Notes: generated by a model not told the origin, from the sequence alone. A stretch of DNA of 64,000 bases from Oerskovia paurometabola (GCF_016907365.1 NZ_JAFBBV010000001.1:1984001-2048000), one strand, 5' to 3'. Positions 17,117 through 34,193 are shown, counted from the first letter of the stretch. Made by a program: numbers and translations.

Positions 17117-18958
17117 ATGACCATCAGCCCCTTCCCCACGCTGCGTACCCCTGACGGTGCGCAGGCGCCAGGCCAGCCCGCGTGGAACCGCCAGCGCGCT
17201 TCGCGCATGCCCTCGCACCGCTACCAGGACGTGTTCTCGCGCGTCGACGTCCCGCTCACGGACCGCCGGTGGCCCGGCAACCGCCTCACCGCGGCACCGC
17301 TGTGGGTGCCCGTCGACCTGCGCGACGGCAACCAGGCACTGACCGAGCCCATGGACCCCGCCCGCAAGCGGCGGTTCTTCGAGCTGCTCGTCGCGATGGG
17401 ATACACCGAGATCGAGGTCGGCTACCCGTCCGCCTCGCAGACCGACTTCGACTTCGTCCGCCTGCTCGCCGAGACGGACCTGGCCCCCGAGCACGTCACG
17501 ATCGTGGTCTTCACCGCCGCCCGGGCGGACCTGATCGCCCGGACGTTCGAGTCGGTCCGTGGCCTGCGCAACCCCGTCGTCGTGCACCTGTACACCGCGA
17601 CCGCGCCGACCTGGCGCGACGTCGTGCTGGGCAAGAGACGTGCCGAGCTCTCGGACCTGATCGCCGCCGCGGGCAACGAGGTCCTGCGGCACGCGGGGGA
17701 CGACCCTCGCGTCCGCTTCGAGTTCTCGCCCGAGGTCTTCAACCTCACCGAGCCCGACTACATGCTCGAGGTCTGCGCGCGCATGACGACCCTGTGGGAC
17801 GCCACCGCAGAGCGGCCCGTGATCCTCAACCTCCCGGCGACGGTCGAGGTCGCGACGCCCAACGTCTACGCCGACCAGATCGAGTACATGCACCAGAACC
17901 TCGACCGGCGCGAGGCCGTGATCCTGTCCGTCCACCCGCACAACGACCGCGGCACGGGCGTGGCGTGCGCCGAGCTCGCGGTCCTCGCGGGCGCGCAGCG
18001 CGTCGAGGGCTGCCTGTTCGGCAACGGCGAGCGCACGGGCAACGTCGACCTGGTGACCCTGGGCCTCAACCTGCACGCGCAGGGCGTGGACCCCATGATC
18101 GACTTCTCCGACATCGACGAGATCCGCCGCACGGTCGTGGACTGCAACGGCATCGGTGTGCACGAGCGCCACCCGTACGCGGGCGACCTCGTGCACACGG
18201 CCTACTCCGGGACGCACCAGGACGCGATCCGCAAGGGGTTCGCGCGTCACCGCGCGGACGCGCGAGCAGCGGGCCTCGATCCTGCGGACGCTCCCTGGAC
18301 GGTGCCGTACCTGCCCGTGGACCCCGCCGACGTCGGGCGCTCGTACGACGCGGTGGTGCGCGTCAACAGCCAGTCCGGCAAGGGTGGCATCGCGTACCTG
18401 CTCGAGTCCGCGTACGGCCTGGAGCTGCCGCGGCGGCTCCAGATCGACTTCGCCCGCCGGGTCCAGGCGCACGCGGACCGCAGCGGGGGAGAGGTCACGG
18501 CCGAGGGGCTGTGGCGCCTCTTCGAGGCGGCGTACGTCCTGCCCGACGACGGAGCACGCCAGGTCCTGCCGCTCGCCTGGTCGGTCGCGCGGCCGGGCGA
18601 GACGGACGACGGCGGCGAGCGCCTCGACGTCGTGCTGTCCCTGGACGGTGAGCGGGTCGAGCGGTCCGCCACCGGGGCCGGGCCGGTCGACGCGCTCACC
18701 CGGGTCCTCGCCGGGCTGGGCGTGCCGGTCGAGGTGCTGGGGCTCACGCAGCAGTCGGTCACCTCGGGCGCCGACGCGGGGGCCGTGACCTACCTGGAGC
18801 ACCGTGCCGCAGACGGCTCGGTCGCGTGGGCGGTGGGGCGGGACGAGTCGGTGCTGGGGGCGAGCGTGCGCGCTGTGCTCCGGGCGGCAGCGAGCCGGCC
18901 CCGCGCGACGGCCGCGGCGCGCCACGACCCGGCGCTCGCTGCGGCGGACGGTGCCTGA
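17117..18958 (+). CDS. leuA: 2-isopropylmalate synthase
   Basis: A 613-residue LeuA, which condenses acetyl-CoA with 2-oxoisovalerate in the first committed step of leucine synthesis. The catalytic TIM barrel (about 55-350) shows [47 protein letters not shown] (metal-binding His pair) and [15 protein letters not shown]. The C-terminal regulatory domain (about 445-590) includes [14 protein letters not shown] and is where leucine feedback inhibition acts in this family. This is the long actinobacterial type. The ATG at 17117 follows the attenuator; an upstream extension in frame would cross the attenuator stems. GGAG lies about 11 nt before the start. Confidence 0.96.
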   Translation: MTISPFPTLRTPDGAQAPGQPAWNRQRASRMPSHRYQDVFSRVDVPLTDRRWPGNRLTAAPLWVPVDLRDGNQALTEPMDPARKRRFFELLVAMGYTEIEVGYPSASQTDFDFVRLLAETDLAPEHVTIVVFTAARADLIARTFESVRGLRNPVVVHLYTATAPTWRDVVLGKRRAELSDLIAAAGNEVLRHAGDDPRVRFEFSPEVFNLTEPDYMLEVCARMTTLWDATAERPVILNLPATVEVATPNVYADQIEYMHQNLDRREAVILSVHPHNDRGTGVACAELAVLAGAQRVEGCLFGNGERTGNVDLVTLGLNLHAQGVDPMIDFSDIDEIRRTVVDCNGIGVHERHPYAGDLVHTAYSGTHQDAIRKGFARHRADARAAGLDPADAPWTVPYLPVDPADVGRSYDAVVRVNSQSGKGGIAYLLESAYGLELPRRLQIDFARRVQAHADRSGGEVTAEGLWRLFEAAYVLPDDGARQVLPLAWSVARPGETDDGGERLDVVLSLDGERVERSATGAGPVDALTRVLAGLGVPVEVLGLTQQSVTSGADAGAVTYLEHRAADGSVAWAVGRDESVLGASVRAVLRAAASRPRATAAARHDPALAAADGA

Positions 18959-18975
18959 CCGACGAGCGAGACCCG

Positions 18976-19005
18976 CGGCGGTGGGGCGACAAGGCCCCAC
19001 CGCCG
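18976..19005. terminator. Terminator hairpin between leuA and the convergent beta-propeller gene
   Basis: CGGCGGTGGGGC (18976-18987) pairs with GCCCCACCGCCG (18994-19005), a 12-bp GC-rich stem with the 6-nt loop GACAAG. It starts 18 bp after the leuA stop and ends 6 bp before the end of the convergent gene, so it can serve both directions. There is no T-run, as is usual in this genome. Confidence 0.75.
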
Positions 19006-19010
19006 TCCCG

Positions 19011-20555
19011 TCACCCCCAGCGTGAGAGCGACGTCTCGCCGACTCGCAGCAGCGCCCCGCCGAACGCGAGGACCGTCTCGGACACCGGCACGTCGTCCAG
19101 GACCCACAGCCTCTCGCCCGTCGCGAGGTCGTAGGCGGTGAGCCGGGCGTCCGTGGCCTGGTCGCCGACCATGCTGACCTCGAAGAATCGCCGACCGTCC
19201 GTGAAGGTGCTGACCGAGGGGCGGTCGCCGTCCGTCACCTCGGTCTCCCAGAGGGTCTGCCCGGTATCGGGGTCGAGCGCCCGGCGATACAGGGAGCTTG
19301 TGACGACGACCCGTTCGTCGGTCTGCACGAGCACCTGCTCGGCGGGAATGTCCGCGGCCCACCGACGGCTGCCGTCGTGGGCGTCGACCGCGATCAGCCG
19401 GCCAGCGTTCGCGAGGTACCACGCGTCCTGCTCGGAGCCGTCCACGGCCTGCGGGAAGAGGTAGTGCCCACCGGTCTCCCAGCGCACCGCGCCGTCGCCG
19501 TCGAGCGCGTGCGTGGTCTCGGGGGTGTCGGAGACCGAGACGAACCCGCCCGACCCGGCGGGGAACAGACGCCAGTCATCGGCACCAGGGGCCCGGAGCC
19601 GGGCTCCGGCGGACGAGAGCAGCGAGTCCACGCCGCAGCCGAGGACGCGCACCATACCGTCGACCACGAGGACCGACAGGGAGTCCGCGTCGACCGAGAA
19701 GGACTCCTCGTCGAGCCCGTCGGTGATCGTGGACGTCATGCAGCTGCCGGGACGACCCTCGGGGGCGACGAAGTCGACGACCCGTTCCCAGCGCATCTCG
19801 CCGGTGGCGACGTCGACCGCGACGACGCGCGCCGCCCGTCCCGCAGGCACGACGACGTCCTCCATCGTGCCCTGGATCGTCAGGAGCCGGTAGGGCATCG
19901 CGGTCGCGCCCGGAGCGGGCTCGGCGGCCCGCTCCGCCAGCACCACCGTTCCTGAAGGACCGGGCACGGCGAAGGCCTCCGCACCGCCGACATCGTCGAG
20001 CGACAGCGATCCCAGGACGGTGCCGTCGTCGTCCAGCACGGTCGCCAGACGTTCGGGACCTCCGGACACGCACACGAGCGGGTCGTCCCGCCGCTGGGTG
20101 CTGCCGTTCCAGGAGAGGTCCGTCCCGCACGTCGCCCCCGGGCCGACGTCCCGCGACCAGGCGATCTCTCCCGTGCCGAGGTCCACGCCCGAGACCGTCC
20201 CGTTCTCGATCAGTACCACCCCGTCGGCACCGGCCTGGGCGAATTGGCCGCCCGGTGCGTCCACCGACCACAGCTCGCCGGGTGGTGCGTCGCCCCAGGG
20301 CACGACGGCGCCGAAAGCCCCGACGAGCCGGGCGGTCTCCCGGCGGTCCTCGATCGTCCCGTCCACGACCAGGCCGGCTGCGACCACGACGACCGCGATC
20401 CCCGCAGCGATCCACGGGAGGCCGGGGCGGCGTGGCGTCCTGGACCCGGGCCCGTCGAGCCCGTCGTGCTCGAGGCGGCCACCACTGCCGTCGGGACGCT
20501 CGGGCGGACCGCCCACCGGCCCGTCGTGCTCCTCCTCGAACTCCATCGTCCGCAT
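19011..20555 (-). CDS. Membrane-anchored PQQ-type beta-propeller protein, function unknown
   Basis: A 514-residue protein with an acidic cytoplasmic N-terminus (about 1-50), one transmembrane segment (LPWIAAGIAVVVVAAGLVVDG, about 46-66) and an extracellular domain. The latter has repeated propeller-blade motifs with a GxxxW core: GTGEIAWSRDV, ATGEMRWERVV, GDGAVRWETGG, HDGSRRWAADI, DTGQTLWETEV and ATGERLWVLDD. This is the PQQ/BamB-like repeat. Quinoprotein dehydrogenase active-site motifs are not evident, so a binding or scaffold role is more likely than catalysis. The ATG at 20555 is chosen because AGGGGTGGG lies just upstream. Confidence 0.82.
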   Translation of the reverse strand: MRTMEFEEEHDGPVGGPPERPDGSGGRLEHDGLDGPGSRTPRRPGLPWIAAGIAVVVVAAGLVVDGTIEDRRETARLVGAFGAVVPWGDAPPGELWSVDAPGGQFAQAGADGVVLIENGTVSGVDLGTGEIAWSRDVGPGATCGTDLSWNGSTQRRDDPLVCVSGGPERLATVLDDDGTVLGSLSLDDVGGAEAFAVPGPSGTVVLAERAAEPAPGATAMPYRLLTIQGTMEDVVVPAGRAARVVAVDVATGEMRWERVVDFVAPEGRPGSCMTSTITDGLDEESFSVDADSLSVLVVDGMVRVLGCGVDSLLSSAGARLRAPGADDWRLFPAGSGGFVSVSDTPETTHALDGDGAVRWETGGHYLFPQAVDGSEQDAWYLANAGRLIAVDAHDGSRRWAADIPAEQVLVQTDERVVVTSSLYRRALDPDTGQTLWETEVTDGDRPSVSTFTDGRRFFEVSMVGDQATDARLTAYDLATGERLWVLDDVPVSETVLAFGGALLRVGETSLSRWG

Positions 20556-20673
20556 GCCTGACCCACCCCTGCGACTCCGCGACATGCCGAGACCCTAGCG
20601 GTACCGGACACGTCCGGCTCGACCGGCCCGGAGGCCATCCGCGACCCGGGGAGCGGACCACTACGCTGTCGCC

Positions 20674-21234
20674 GTGGTGACGCCGACCTTGACACGTACC
20701 CAGGTGTTCGCCGTCGCCCTCCTCGGTGGCATGGCGCTGCTCGCCCTGGCGTACGCGACCAGCGCGACGTGGGCGTGGGCGCTCGCGGTCCGTGACGCCC
20801 TGCCCGCGCCGCTGCACGGACTCGTCGCCGCAGGACCCGGTCTCGGGACGTGGCTGTTCCGCCTGGTCGCCGGGCTCGTGGGAGTCGTGGTGCACCTGGT
20901 CCGGCGCCGATCCGCGCTGACGCTCGTGACGTCCCTGGTGCTGCTCACCGTGGCGGTGTCGTGGCCGCGCGCGCAGGTGGGGACCGCCGAGCGATTCGCC
21001 GCGTACCGGGTGGCCCTGTCCGAGGTCGCCGCGCCGGACGGCGAGGGTGCCCGTGACCCGGGGGAGGACGGTCTCCTGCCGAACGCGCTCCGGTACGTCT
21101 CGGCGAACGGGCGCGTCGACCGGTACGAGGACGGCCGGGTCTTCGTGCCTCAGTGGCTCGGGATGCCCGACGACGCGGGCGGGTTCTGGTTCAGTCCGGG
21201 GGGTCGCCCGCGGGACTCGACATGCACGGCATGA
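20674..21234 (+). CDS. Membrane protein of unknown function, probably frameshifted at its 3' end
   Basis: A 186-residue frame with two hydrophobic segments (about 9-31, VFAVALLGGMALLALAYATS; and about 68-93, LVGVVVHLV to SLVLLTVAVSW) and a soluble C-terminal part. A -10-like TACGCT at 20662-20667 sits 6 nt before the GTG, suggesting a leaderless mRNA. The frame ends RPRDSTCTA at 21234, but shifting by -1 at the G6 run at 21198-21203 continues in a frame with strong coding character to a TGA at 21288-21290, giving a tail that contains MHGMICADPVPLEG and WWACGME. I think the longer product is real and the gene is frameshifted here or the sequence has an error. No family is recognised. Confidence 0.6.
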   Translation: MVTPTLTRTQVFAVALLGGMALLALAYATSATWAWALAVRDALPAPLHGLVAAGPGLGTWLFRLVAGLVGVVVHLVRRRSALTLVTSLVLLTVAVSWPRAQVGTAERFAAYRVALSEVAAPDGEGARDPGEDGLLPNALRYVSANGRVDRYEDGRVFVPQWLGMPDDAGGFWFSPGGRPRDSTCTA

Positions 21235-21352
21235 TCTGCGCCGACCCCGTGCCGCTCGAGGGGGAGTGGTGGGCGTGCGGGATGGAATGAGGGCCGACGA
21301 CGGTCGAGGACGACGCCGGAAGGGGCTTTCCGCGCTGCGGGGGGCGACATCC

Positions 21353-21772
21353 ATGAGTCGACTCTTCGCGCTCGTGGTCGGCGTGCCCTTCTTCCTCATC
21401 GGGGCGGGCGGCCTGATCGAGACCGGGCCGGACCTCTTCTTCGGTGTGGTGGCGCTCGGGGCCGCGGTGTTCATGGTCCTCGGGCTGCGGACGGGAGTCT
21501 TCGTCGGCGCGGGCGAGGTGTACCTGCGAGGGTGGTGGCGGACGATGCGGCTCGTCCCGGGGGACGAGCTGGTGGTCGTGCCGTACAGCAGCCTGTGGAA
21601 CTGGGGGGCCGAGAGTGCGATCTTCTCGATGCTCGCGCTGCGACGTGGGCGGAAGGTGGTCCCGCTGCAGTTCACCGTCGGACCGGTGAACAGGGTGCGC
21701 CGTCTCGCGTCCGTCGTCGACGACTGCCGTCGCCCGGTCCGCTCCGACGGGCCGTCGGACCAGCAGGCCTGA
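21353..21772 (+). CDS. Small membrane protein, function unknown (possibly PH-like)
   Basis: A 139-residue protein with two hydrophobic N-terminal helices (LFALVVGVPFFLIGAGGLI and LFFGVVALGAAVFMVLGLR, residues about 4-48) followed by a soluble beta-rich part (GAGEVYLRGWWRTMRLVPGDELVVVPYSSLWNW) that resembles the start of bacterial PH-like domains found after a pair of helices. That comparison is tentative. The ATG at 21353 is chosen because the hydrophobic segment begins right after it. It lies between the probable frameshifted membrane protein gene and a VOC-family gene, all rightward. Confidence 0.6.
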   Translation: MSRLFALVVGVPFFLIGAGGLIETGPDLFFGVVALGAAVFMVLGLRTGVFVGAGEVYLRGWWRTMRLVPGDELVVVPYSSLWNWGAESAIFSMLALRRGRKVVPLQFTVGPVNRVRRLASVVDDCRRPVRSDGPSDQQA

Positions 21773-21841
21773 CCGGCGTCGGTGCGGCCGCCGGCCTCGT
21801 GTCGGTGCCTCCTGTCGGTGCCGCGTGGCACGCTGCCGGGC

Positions 21842-22213
21842 ATGGCTACCCACGCGCACGGCATCCACCACTCGATCGACTACCTCGAGCTCTCCGTCAC
21901 GGACATGGCGGCCGCACAGTCGTTCTACGCGGAGGCCTTCGGGTGGGAGTTCGTCCCCTACGGGCCGGGGTACGCGGGCTTCCGGACCTCCGCGGAGGAG
22001 GGCGAGGCGGAGGCCGGTGGGCTGGCGCTCGCGGACTCGGTGACGCGCGGCGGCCCGCTCGTCCTCCTCTTCTCGGCCGACCTCGACGAGTCCCTGCTGC
22101 TGGTCCAGGACGCGGGCGGGGAGATCGTCGAGGGGCCGTACGACTTCCCGGGCGGCCGGCGCTTCCACTTCCTCGACCCGAGCGGCAACGAGCTGGGCGT
22201 CTGGGGCGCATAG
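21842..22213 (+). CDS. VOC-superfamily (glyoxalase/bleomycin-resistance type) protein
   Basis: A 123-residue vicinal-oxygen-chelate fold protein. The two beta-alpha-beta-beta-beta modules are visible: IDYLELSVTDMAAAQSFYAEAFGWEF at the N-terminus and DESLLLVQDAGGEIVEGPYDFPGG followed by RRFHFLDPSGNELGVW at the C-terminus. The last motif is the usual family ending with the metal-ligand Glu. Members include glyoxalases, dioxygenases and resistance proteins; the substrate cannot be inferred. The ATG at 21842 begins the conserved region. It stands immediately upstream of the arginine cluster but has no evident connection with it. Confidence 0.82.
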   Translation: MATHAHGIHHSIDYLELSVTDMAAAQSFYAEAFGWEFVPYGPGYAGFRTSAEEGEAEAGGLALADSVTRGGPLVLLFSADLDESLLLVQDAGGEIVEGPYDFPGGRRFHFLDPSGNELGVWGA

Positions 22214-22244
22214 GACCGCACCGGGACGCAACGGGACGAAGAGG

Positions 22245-24547
<2,303 letters not shown>

Positions 24548-24551
<4 letters not shown>

Positions 24552-25524
24552 GCGCCCAGACGTCAGAGGTCGCCGCCCAGTCGGGGGCGTTCGACACGCG
24601 GACGGACCTGACCCCCGGCCAGAAGGCCGAGGTCCTGCTCGAGGCCATGCCCTGGCTGCAGGAGTTCCGCGACGCGCTCGTGGTCGTCAAGTACGGCGGC
24701 AACGCCATGATCGACGACGAGCTCAAGGCGGCGTTCGCGCGCGACATGGTGTTCCTGCGCCAGGTCGGCCTGCACCCCGTCGTGGTGCACGGCGGCGGCC
24801 CCCAGATCTCCGCGATGCTCGCGCGCCTCGGCATCGAGAGCGAGTTCCGCGGCGGCCTGCGCGTGACCACGCCCGAGGCGATGGACGTCGTGCGCATGGT
24901 CCTCACGGGCCAGGTCTCGCGCGAGCTCGTCGGGCTCATCAACGCGCACGGCCCGTACGCGGTCGGGCTGTCGGGCGAGGACGGCGGCCTGCTCCAGGCG
25001 CAGCGGCGCCACGCCGTGGTCGACGGAGAGCCCGTGGACGTCGGGCTCGTGGGAGACGTCGTCGAGGTGCACCCCTCCGCGGTCCAGGACCTGCTCGACG
25101 CCGGGCGCATCCCCGTCGTCTCGACCATCGCACCCGACATCGACGACCCGACCCAGGTCCTCAACGTCAACGCCGACACGGCCGCGGCCGCGCTCGCCGT
25201 CGCGCTCGGTGCCAAGAAGCTCATCGTCCTGACCGACGTCGAGGGCCTGTACACGTCGTGGCCGGACAAGAGCTCGCTCGTCGCCGAGATCACGCGCTCC
25301 GAGCTCGCCGACCTGCTGCCCTCGCTCGAGGCCGGCATGGTTCCCAAGATGGAGGCGTGCCTGCGGGCCGTGTCCGGGGGCGTCCCGCGAGCGACCGTGA
25401 TCGACGGCCGGGTCGCGCACTCGGTCCTCCTGGAGGTCTTCACGACGCGTGGCAACGGGACCATGGTCGTCCCGGACGCGCTCGCCTCCACCCCCGCCGC
25501 CCTTCCCGTCCCGCAGGAGCAGTC

Positions 25525-25528
<4 letters not shown>
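24548..25528 (+). CDS. argB: Acetylglutamate kinase
   Basis: A 326-residue amino-acid kinase that phosphorylates N-acetylglutamate, normally the arginine-inhibited control point when the cyclic pathway is used. Landmarks are [10 protein letters not shown] (phosphate-binding Gly loop), [18 protein letters not shown], the substrate-contacting [16 protein letters not shown] and [30 protein letters not shown]. The N-terminal extension of about 25 residues before LPWLQ-like text ([10 protein letters not shown]) is of the length seen in arginine-sensitive hexameric forms, so feedback inhibition is plausible. GTG at 24548 overlaps the argJ stop; no strong Shine-Dalgarno is visible, so coupling is likely. 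Confidence 0.96.
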
Positions 25529-28465
<2,937 letters not shown>

Positions 28466-28564
28466 CGACGGCCCGCACGGGCCGCGCAGCGACCACGGCG
28501 ACCTCCGAGCCTCGGCGGCTGCCACACTTGGACCCATCACCCCACGCAAGGAAGAGAACAAGTC

Positions 28565-29794
28565 ATGACTGAACGCGTCGTGCTCGCCTACTCGGGCGGC
28601 CTGGACACCTCCGTTGCCATCGGCTGGATCGGCGAGGCCACCGGGGCCGAGGTCGTCGCCGTGGCCGTCGACGTCGGCCAGGGCGGCGAGGACCTCGAGG
28701 TCATCCGTCAGCGCGCCCTCGACTGCGGTGCCGTCGAGGCCTACGTCGCGGACGCCCGCGACGAGTTCGCCGAGGAGTACTGCATGCCAGCGCTGCGCGC
28801 GAACGGCCTGTACCTCGACCGTTACCCGCTGGTCTCCGCGATCTCGCGCCCCGTGATCGTCAAGCACCTGGTGCGCGCGGCTCGCCAGTTCGGCGCGACG
28901 ACCGTCGCGCACGGCTGCACGGGCAAGGGCAACGACCAGGTCCGCTTCGAGGTCGCGACGACGTCGCTCGCGCCCGAGCTCAAGACGATCGCGCCGGTCC
29001 GCGACCTCGCGCTGACGCGCGAGAAGGCCATCGCGTACGCCGAGAAGCACTCGCTGCCGATCGCCACGACGAAGCACAACCCGTTCTCGGTCGACCAGAA
29101 CGTGTGGGGACGCGCCGTCGAGACGGGCTTCCTCGAGGACATCTGGAACGCCCCGACGAAGGACGTCTACAACTACACCGACGACCCGACGTTCCCGCCG
29201 GTCGCGGACGAGGTCGTCATCACGTTCGAGCAGGGCGTGCCGGTCGCGCTCGACGGCGTCCCCGTGACCCCGCTGCAGGCCATCCAGGAGATGAACCGTC
29301 GCGCCGGCGCCCAGGGCGTGGGCCGCATCGACATCGTCGAGGACCGCCTGGTCGGCATCAAGTCCCGCGAGATCTACGAGGCCCCGGGCGCGATCGCTCT
29401 CATCGCGGCGCACCAGGAGCTCGAGAACGTGACCCTCGAGCGCGAGCAGGCCCGCTTCAAGCGTGGCGTCGAGCAGCGCTGGACCGAGCTGGTCTACGAC
29501 GGCATGTGGTTCAGCCCGCTCAAGAAGTCGCTCGACGTCTTCATCGACGACACCCAGCGCTACGTCTCGGGCGACATCCGCCTCGTCCTGCACGGCGGAC
29601 GCGCGACCGTCACGGGCCGCCGCAGCGAGTCGAGCCTGTACGACTTCAACCTCGCGACCTACGACGAGGGCGACTCGTTCGACCAGTCGCAGGCCAAGGG
29701 CTTCATCGAGATCTTCGGCCTCACTGCCAAGCTCTCCGCGGCCCGTGACGAGAAGTTCGGCAACGGCGTGGACTTCGGCACCGGGAGCCTGTGA
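28565..29794 (+). CDS. argG: Argininosuccinate synthase
   Basis: A 409-residue ligase that joins citrulline and aspartate using ATP. The N-terminal ATP pyrophosphatase P-loop [17 protein letters not shown] (about residues 5-21), [14 protein letters not shown] (about 115-128) and the C-terminal [28 protein letters not shown] mark the family; the length is normal for the short actinobacterial/firmicute class. It stands about 100 bp after argR with its own AAGGAAG ribosome binding site, so it may be read from argC or from a separate promoter; no clear ARG box is visible just upstream. The region between contains a small stem GGCCC-gcac-GGGCC. Confidence 0.97.
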   Translation: MTERVVLAYSGGLDTSVAIGWIGEATGAEVVAVAVDVGQGGEDLEVIRQRALDCGAVEAYVADARDEFAEEYCMPALRANGLYLDRYPLVSAISRPVIVKHLVRAARQFGATTVAHGCTGKGNDQVRFEVATTSLAPELKTIAPVRDLALTREKAIAYAEKHSLPIATTKHNPFSVDQNVWGRAVETGFLEDIWNAPTKDVYNYTDDPTFPPVADEVVITFEQGVPVALDGVPVTPLQAIQEMNRRAGAQGVGRIDIVEDRLVGIKSREIYEAPGAIALIAAHQELENVTLEREQARFKRGVEQRWTELVYDGMWFSPLKKSLDVFIDDTQRYVSGDIRLVLHGGRATVTGRRSESSLYDFNLATYDEGDSFDQSQAKGFIEIFGLTAKLSAARDEKFGNGVDFGTGSL

Positions 29795-31267
<1,473 letters not shown>

Positions 31268-31274
31268 GGTCACC

Positions 31275-31916
31275 ATGAGCGTGAGCGCTGCGGTCCTCGA
31301 TGACCTCGTGGCCCGCGTGCACGACGGCGCAGCGCGCCTCGGTCAGGGACGTCCGGCTGGTCCGGGCGTCCCTCGCGGGGGCGCGTGCCGCCTGGTCGTC
31401 GTCGACGGGCCGGCAGGGTCCGGGAAGACGACGCTGGCCGCGCAGCTCGGCGTGGCGCTGCCTGCCCAGGTGATCCACATGGACGACCTGTACGAGGGCT
31501 GGACGGGGATGACGGCGGGCGCGGGGCGGCTCGTCGAGCAGGTCCTCGACCCGCTCGCCGCCGGTCGACCCGGGCGCTATCAACGCTACGACTGGACGCT
31601 CGAGGACTTCGCCGAGTGGCACGACGTCCCGCTTGCCCCGTTCCTCGTGGTCGAGGGCTGCGGCGCGGGTGCCCGGCGGATCGCCGAGATGACGACGCTG
31701 CTCGTCTGGGTCGAGGCCGACGACGAGCTCCGCCTGGCGCGCGGCCTCGCGCGCGACGGTCAGGAGGCCCGTGTGCACTGGCTCGAGTGGATGGCCTCGG
31801 AGCGAGCGGTCTACGCGACCGAGGGGACGGCCGAGCGGGCCGACGTCGTGCTCGACGGGTTCGGCGAGCCGGTCACGGCACGCCCTCGTGCGCACGAGCG
31901 CGCGGGCGAAGCCTGA
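31275..31916 (+). CDS. P-loop nucleoside/nucleotide kinase-like ATPase
   Basis: A 213-residue P-loop protein. The Walker A motif VVVDGPAGSGKTTLAAQLG lies at about residues 41-59 and is followed by VIHMDDLYEGW, the conserved DD region found in uridine kinase/adenylylsulfate kinase-like proteins, and by a hydrophobic strand ending in acidic residues (FLVVEGCGAGARRI). These features suggest phosphorylation of a small substrate, but the substrate is not known. It starts with ATG only 7 nt after argH and may be the last gene of that transcript. No link to arginine synthesis is known for the family. Confidence 0.78.
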   Translation: MSVSAAVLDDLVARVHDGAARLGQGRPAGPGVPRGGACRLVVVDGPAGSGKTTLAAQLGVALPAQVIHMDDLYEGWTGMTAGAGRLVEQVLDPLAAGRPGRYQRYDWTLEDFAEWHDVPLAPFLVVEGCGAGARRIAEMTTLLVWVEADDELRLARGLARDGQEARVHWLEWMASERAVYATEGTAERADVVLDGFGEPVTARPRAHERAGEA

Positions 31917-31997
31917 CCGTCCACGATCGCAGGTGAGACGTCGAGACGTGCTCGGCGTAGATTGCGGGGGAGACGCCCGCCCAGCCAGGAGGCCCAT

Positions 31998-32672
31998 GTG
32001 ACCGAGTCCCGTTCCACCACGGACCTCGACGCCCCCGCGCCGGACGTTCCCGCGCGCGGATGGTTCTCCCGCCCGAGCCTCGAGGTCGCACGCGACCTCC
32101 TGGGGGCCTCGATCACCCACCGCACCCCGGAGGGCAGCGTCACCGTCCGCCTCACGGAGGTCGAGGCCTACGACGGAGAGCAGGACCCGGGGTCGCACGC
32201 CTTCCGCGGTCGGACCGAGCGCAACCGGGCCATGTACGGCGAGCCGGGTCACCTGTACGTCTACCGTCACCTGGGCCTGCACCACTGCGTCAACGTGGTC
32301 TGCGGCCCGGTGGGCTCCGCGTCGGCGGTCCTCCTGCGGGCGGGCGAGGTGACCGACGGCGTCGCGCTGGCACGGGCGCGCCGGCTCGCTGCCGGCGTCT
32401 GCGACTCGGACCGCCAGATCGCGCGCGGACCGGCACGTCTCGCGGTGGCGCTCGGCCTGGACCTGGCCCACTACGGGCTGGACGTGACGGACGAGGCGGG
32501 CGACGTCGTCGTGCACCGGGACGTGCGGACCCTGCGGCCCGCGATCGCGACCGGACCTCGCGTCGGCGTGAGCGGCGACGGCGGAGACGCGAGCGTCTAC
32601 CCGTGGCGCCTGTGGCTGACGGGCGACCCGACCGTCTCGGCCTACCGGCCCGCGACGCGCCGCAGCCGCTGA
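31998..32672 (+). CDS. mpg: DNA-3-methyladenine glycosylase (AAG/MPG type)
   Basis: A 224-residue base-excision repair enzyme that removes 3-methyladenine and related alkylated purines. Family motifs are [58 protein letters not shown] (with the catalytic Glu in EVEAY and the intercalating Tyr region) and [22 protein letters not shown]. The GTG start at 31998 is 5 nt after a perfect AGGAGG; the adjacent ATG is followed at once by a stop. A TAGATT at 31958-31963 could be its -10 box, so it may have its own promoter. Confidence 0.93.
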   Translation: MTESRSTTDLDAPAPDVPARGWFSRPSLEVARDLLGASITHRTPEGSVTVRLTEVEAYDGEQDPGSHAFRGRTERNRAMYGEPGHLYVYRHLGLHHCVNVVCGPVGSASAVLLRAGEVTDGVALARARRLAAGVCDSDRQIARGPARLAVALGLDLAHYGLDVTDEAGDVVVHRDVRTLRPAIATGPRVGVSGDGGDASVYPWRLWLTGDPTVSAYRPATRRSR

Positions 32673-32805
32673 CGAGCCCGGTCCCCGGCGGAGTCGGTGC
32701 TGGAGGGCGGGACACGGCAGACTAGGACCTCGGGCGCGCGGAACGATGGCGCGCCCGTCCCACGCCCTGCGCCGCACCGCGCGCGGGCACGACGAAGGAG
32801 ATGCA

Positions 32806-34065
32806 GTGAACGACGTTCTCGACGAGTTGCAATGGCGAGGCCTGGTGGCGCAGTCCACCGACGAGGCCGCGCTGCGTGCTGCGCTGGCCGAGGGACCCGT
32901 CACGTATTACTGCGGCTTCGACCCGACCGCGCCGAGCCTGCACCACGGCCACCTGGTGCAGCTCATCCTGCTGCGCCACCTGCAGCTCGCCGGGCACCGT
33001 GCCATCGCGCTCGTCGGCGGAGCAACGGGCATGATCGGCGACCCGCGTCAGTCGGGGGAGCGGATCCTCAACACCAAGGACACGGTCGCCGAGTGGACCG
33101 AGCGCCTCAAGGCGCAGGTCTCGCGCTTCCTCGACTTCGAGGGCGACAACCCGGCGCGCATCGCGAACAACCTCGACTGGACGGCGAACCTCACGGCGAT
33201 CGACTTCCTGCGGGAGATCGGCAAGCACTACCGTCTGGGCACCATGCTGGCCAAGGACACCGTGGCGCGTCGCCTGAGGTCGGACGAGGGGATCAGCTTC
33301 ACCGAGTTCAGCTACCAGATCCTGCAGGGCAACGACTACCTCGAGCTCTTCCGGCGTGAGGGCGTCACGCTCCAGACGGGTGGCAACGACCAGTGGGGCA
33401 ACCTGCTCTCGGGTGTCGAGCTGATCCGCAAGGCCGAGGGGGCGTCGGTGCACGTCCTGACGACGCCACTCATCACCAAGGCCGACGGGACCAAGTTCGG
33501 CAAGACCGAGGGCGGGGCCGTGTGGCTCGACCCCGACATGATGAGCCCGTACGCGTTCTACCAGTACTGGGTCAACGCGGACGACGCCGACGTGGTGGGC
33601 TGGCTCAAGATCTTCACGTTCCGCACCGCGGAGGAGATCGCTGAGCTCGAGCGTGCGGTCGCCGAGCGTCCCGCGGCGCGCGAGGCGCAGAAGGCGCTCG
33701 CAGCCGACGTCACCACGCTGGTCCACGGCGCCGCCGCGACCGAGGCGGTCATCGCCGCGAGCCAGGCGCTCTTCGGCCGGGGGGACCTGGGTGCCCTGGA
33801 CGCCGGCACGCTCGCCGCGGCCGTGGCGGAGCTCCCGCGCACGACGGCGGCGCCCGGCGACCTCGTCGTCGACCTTCTCGTGGGGTCGGGGCTCGTGGGT
33901 TCGAAGGGCGCGGCGCGGCGCGCGATCGCCGAGGGCGGTGCCTACGTCAACAACGTGAAGGTCACGTCCGAGGATGCTGCCCTCGGGGCGGACGACCTCC
34001 TGCACGGGCGCTTCGCCGTCCTGCGCCGGGGCAAGCGGACGCTCGCGGTGGCCGAGGTCGCGTGA
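32806..34065 (+). CDS. tyrS: Tyrosine--tRNA ligase
   Basis: A 419-residue class Ic aminoacyl-tRNA synthetase. The ATP-site HIGH motif appears as [11 protein letters not shown] at about residues 42-52; [10 protein letters not shown] and the tyrosine pocket [13 protein letters not shown] with GGNDQWGN follow; KMSKS appears as KFGKT at about residues 229-233. The C-terminal S4-like RNA-binding domain (about 355-419, [18 protein letters not shown]) is complete. GTG at 32806 has GAAGGAG 5 nt upstream, which is better than an in-frame ATG 60 bp before it. I see no T-box upstream. A strong terminator follows. Confidence 0.97.
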   Translation: MNDVLDELQWRGLVAQSTDEAALRAALAEGPVTYYCGFDPTAPSLHHGHLVQLILLRHLQLAGHRAIALVGGATGMIGDPRQSGERILNTKDTVAEWTERLKAQVSRFLDFEGDNPARIANNLDWTANLTAIDFLREIGKHYRLGTMLAKDTVARRLRSDEGISFTEFSYQILQGNDYLELFRREGVTLQTGGNDQWGNLLSGVELIRKAEGASVHVLTTPLITKADGTKFGKTEGGAVWLDPDMMSPYAFYQYWVNADDADVVGWLKIFTFRTAEEIAELERAVAERPAAREAQKALAADVTTLVHGAAATEAVIAASQALFGRGDLGALDAGTLAAAVAELPRTTAAPGDLVVDLLVGSGLVGSKGAARRAIAEGGAYVNNVKVTSEDAALGADDLLHGRFAVLRRGKRTLAVAEVA

Positions 34066-34078
34066 CGGACCCGCGTGC

Positions 34079-34123
34079 ACGACGGCGGGGCCAAGGGGTT
34101 CGTCCCCCTGGCCCCGCCGTCGT
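34079..34123 (+). terminator. Terminator after tyrS
   Basis: ACGACGGCGGGGCCA (34079-34093) pairs with TGGCCCCGCCGTCGT (34109-34123); inside, GGGG pairs with CCCC around a TTCG-type tetraloop. The near-perfect stem begins 14 bp after the tyrS stop. It insulates tyrS from the rRNA promoters just downstream. Confidence 0.88.
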
Positions 34124-34193
34124 TGCAAGGGGCCCACGGCGCCGTCGACCGTACCGGCTGGCGGCGCGGTGACCGGGGTCACCGCGCCCGGGT

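Noticed and set aside
16448..19000. An 850-codon minus-strand frame covering leuA and part of the GntR gene
   Set aside because: Antisense shadow of leuA with Arg/Gly/Ala-rich composition and no domain; leuA is complete on the + strand.
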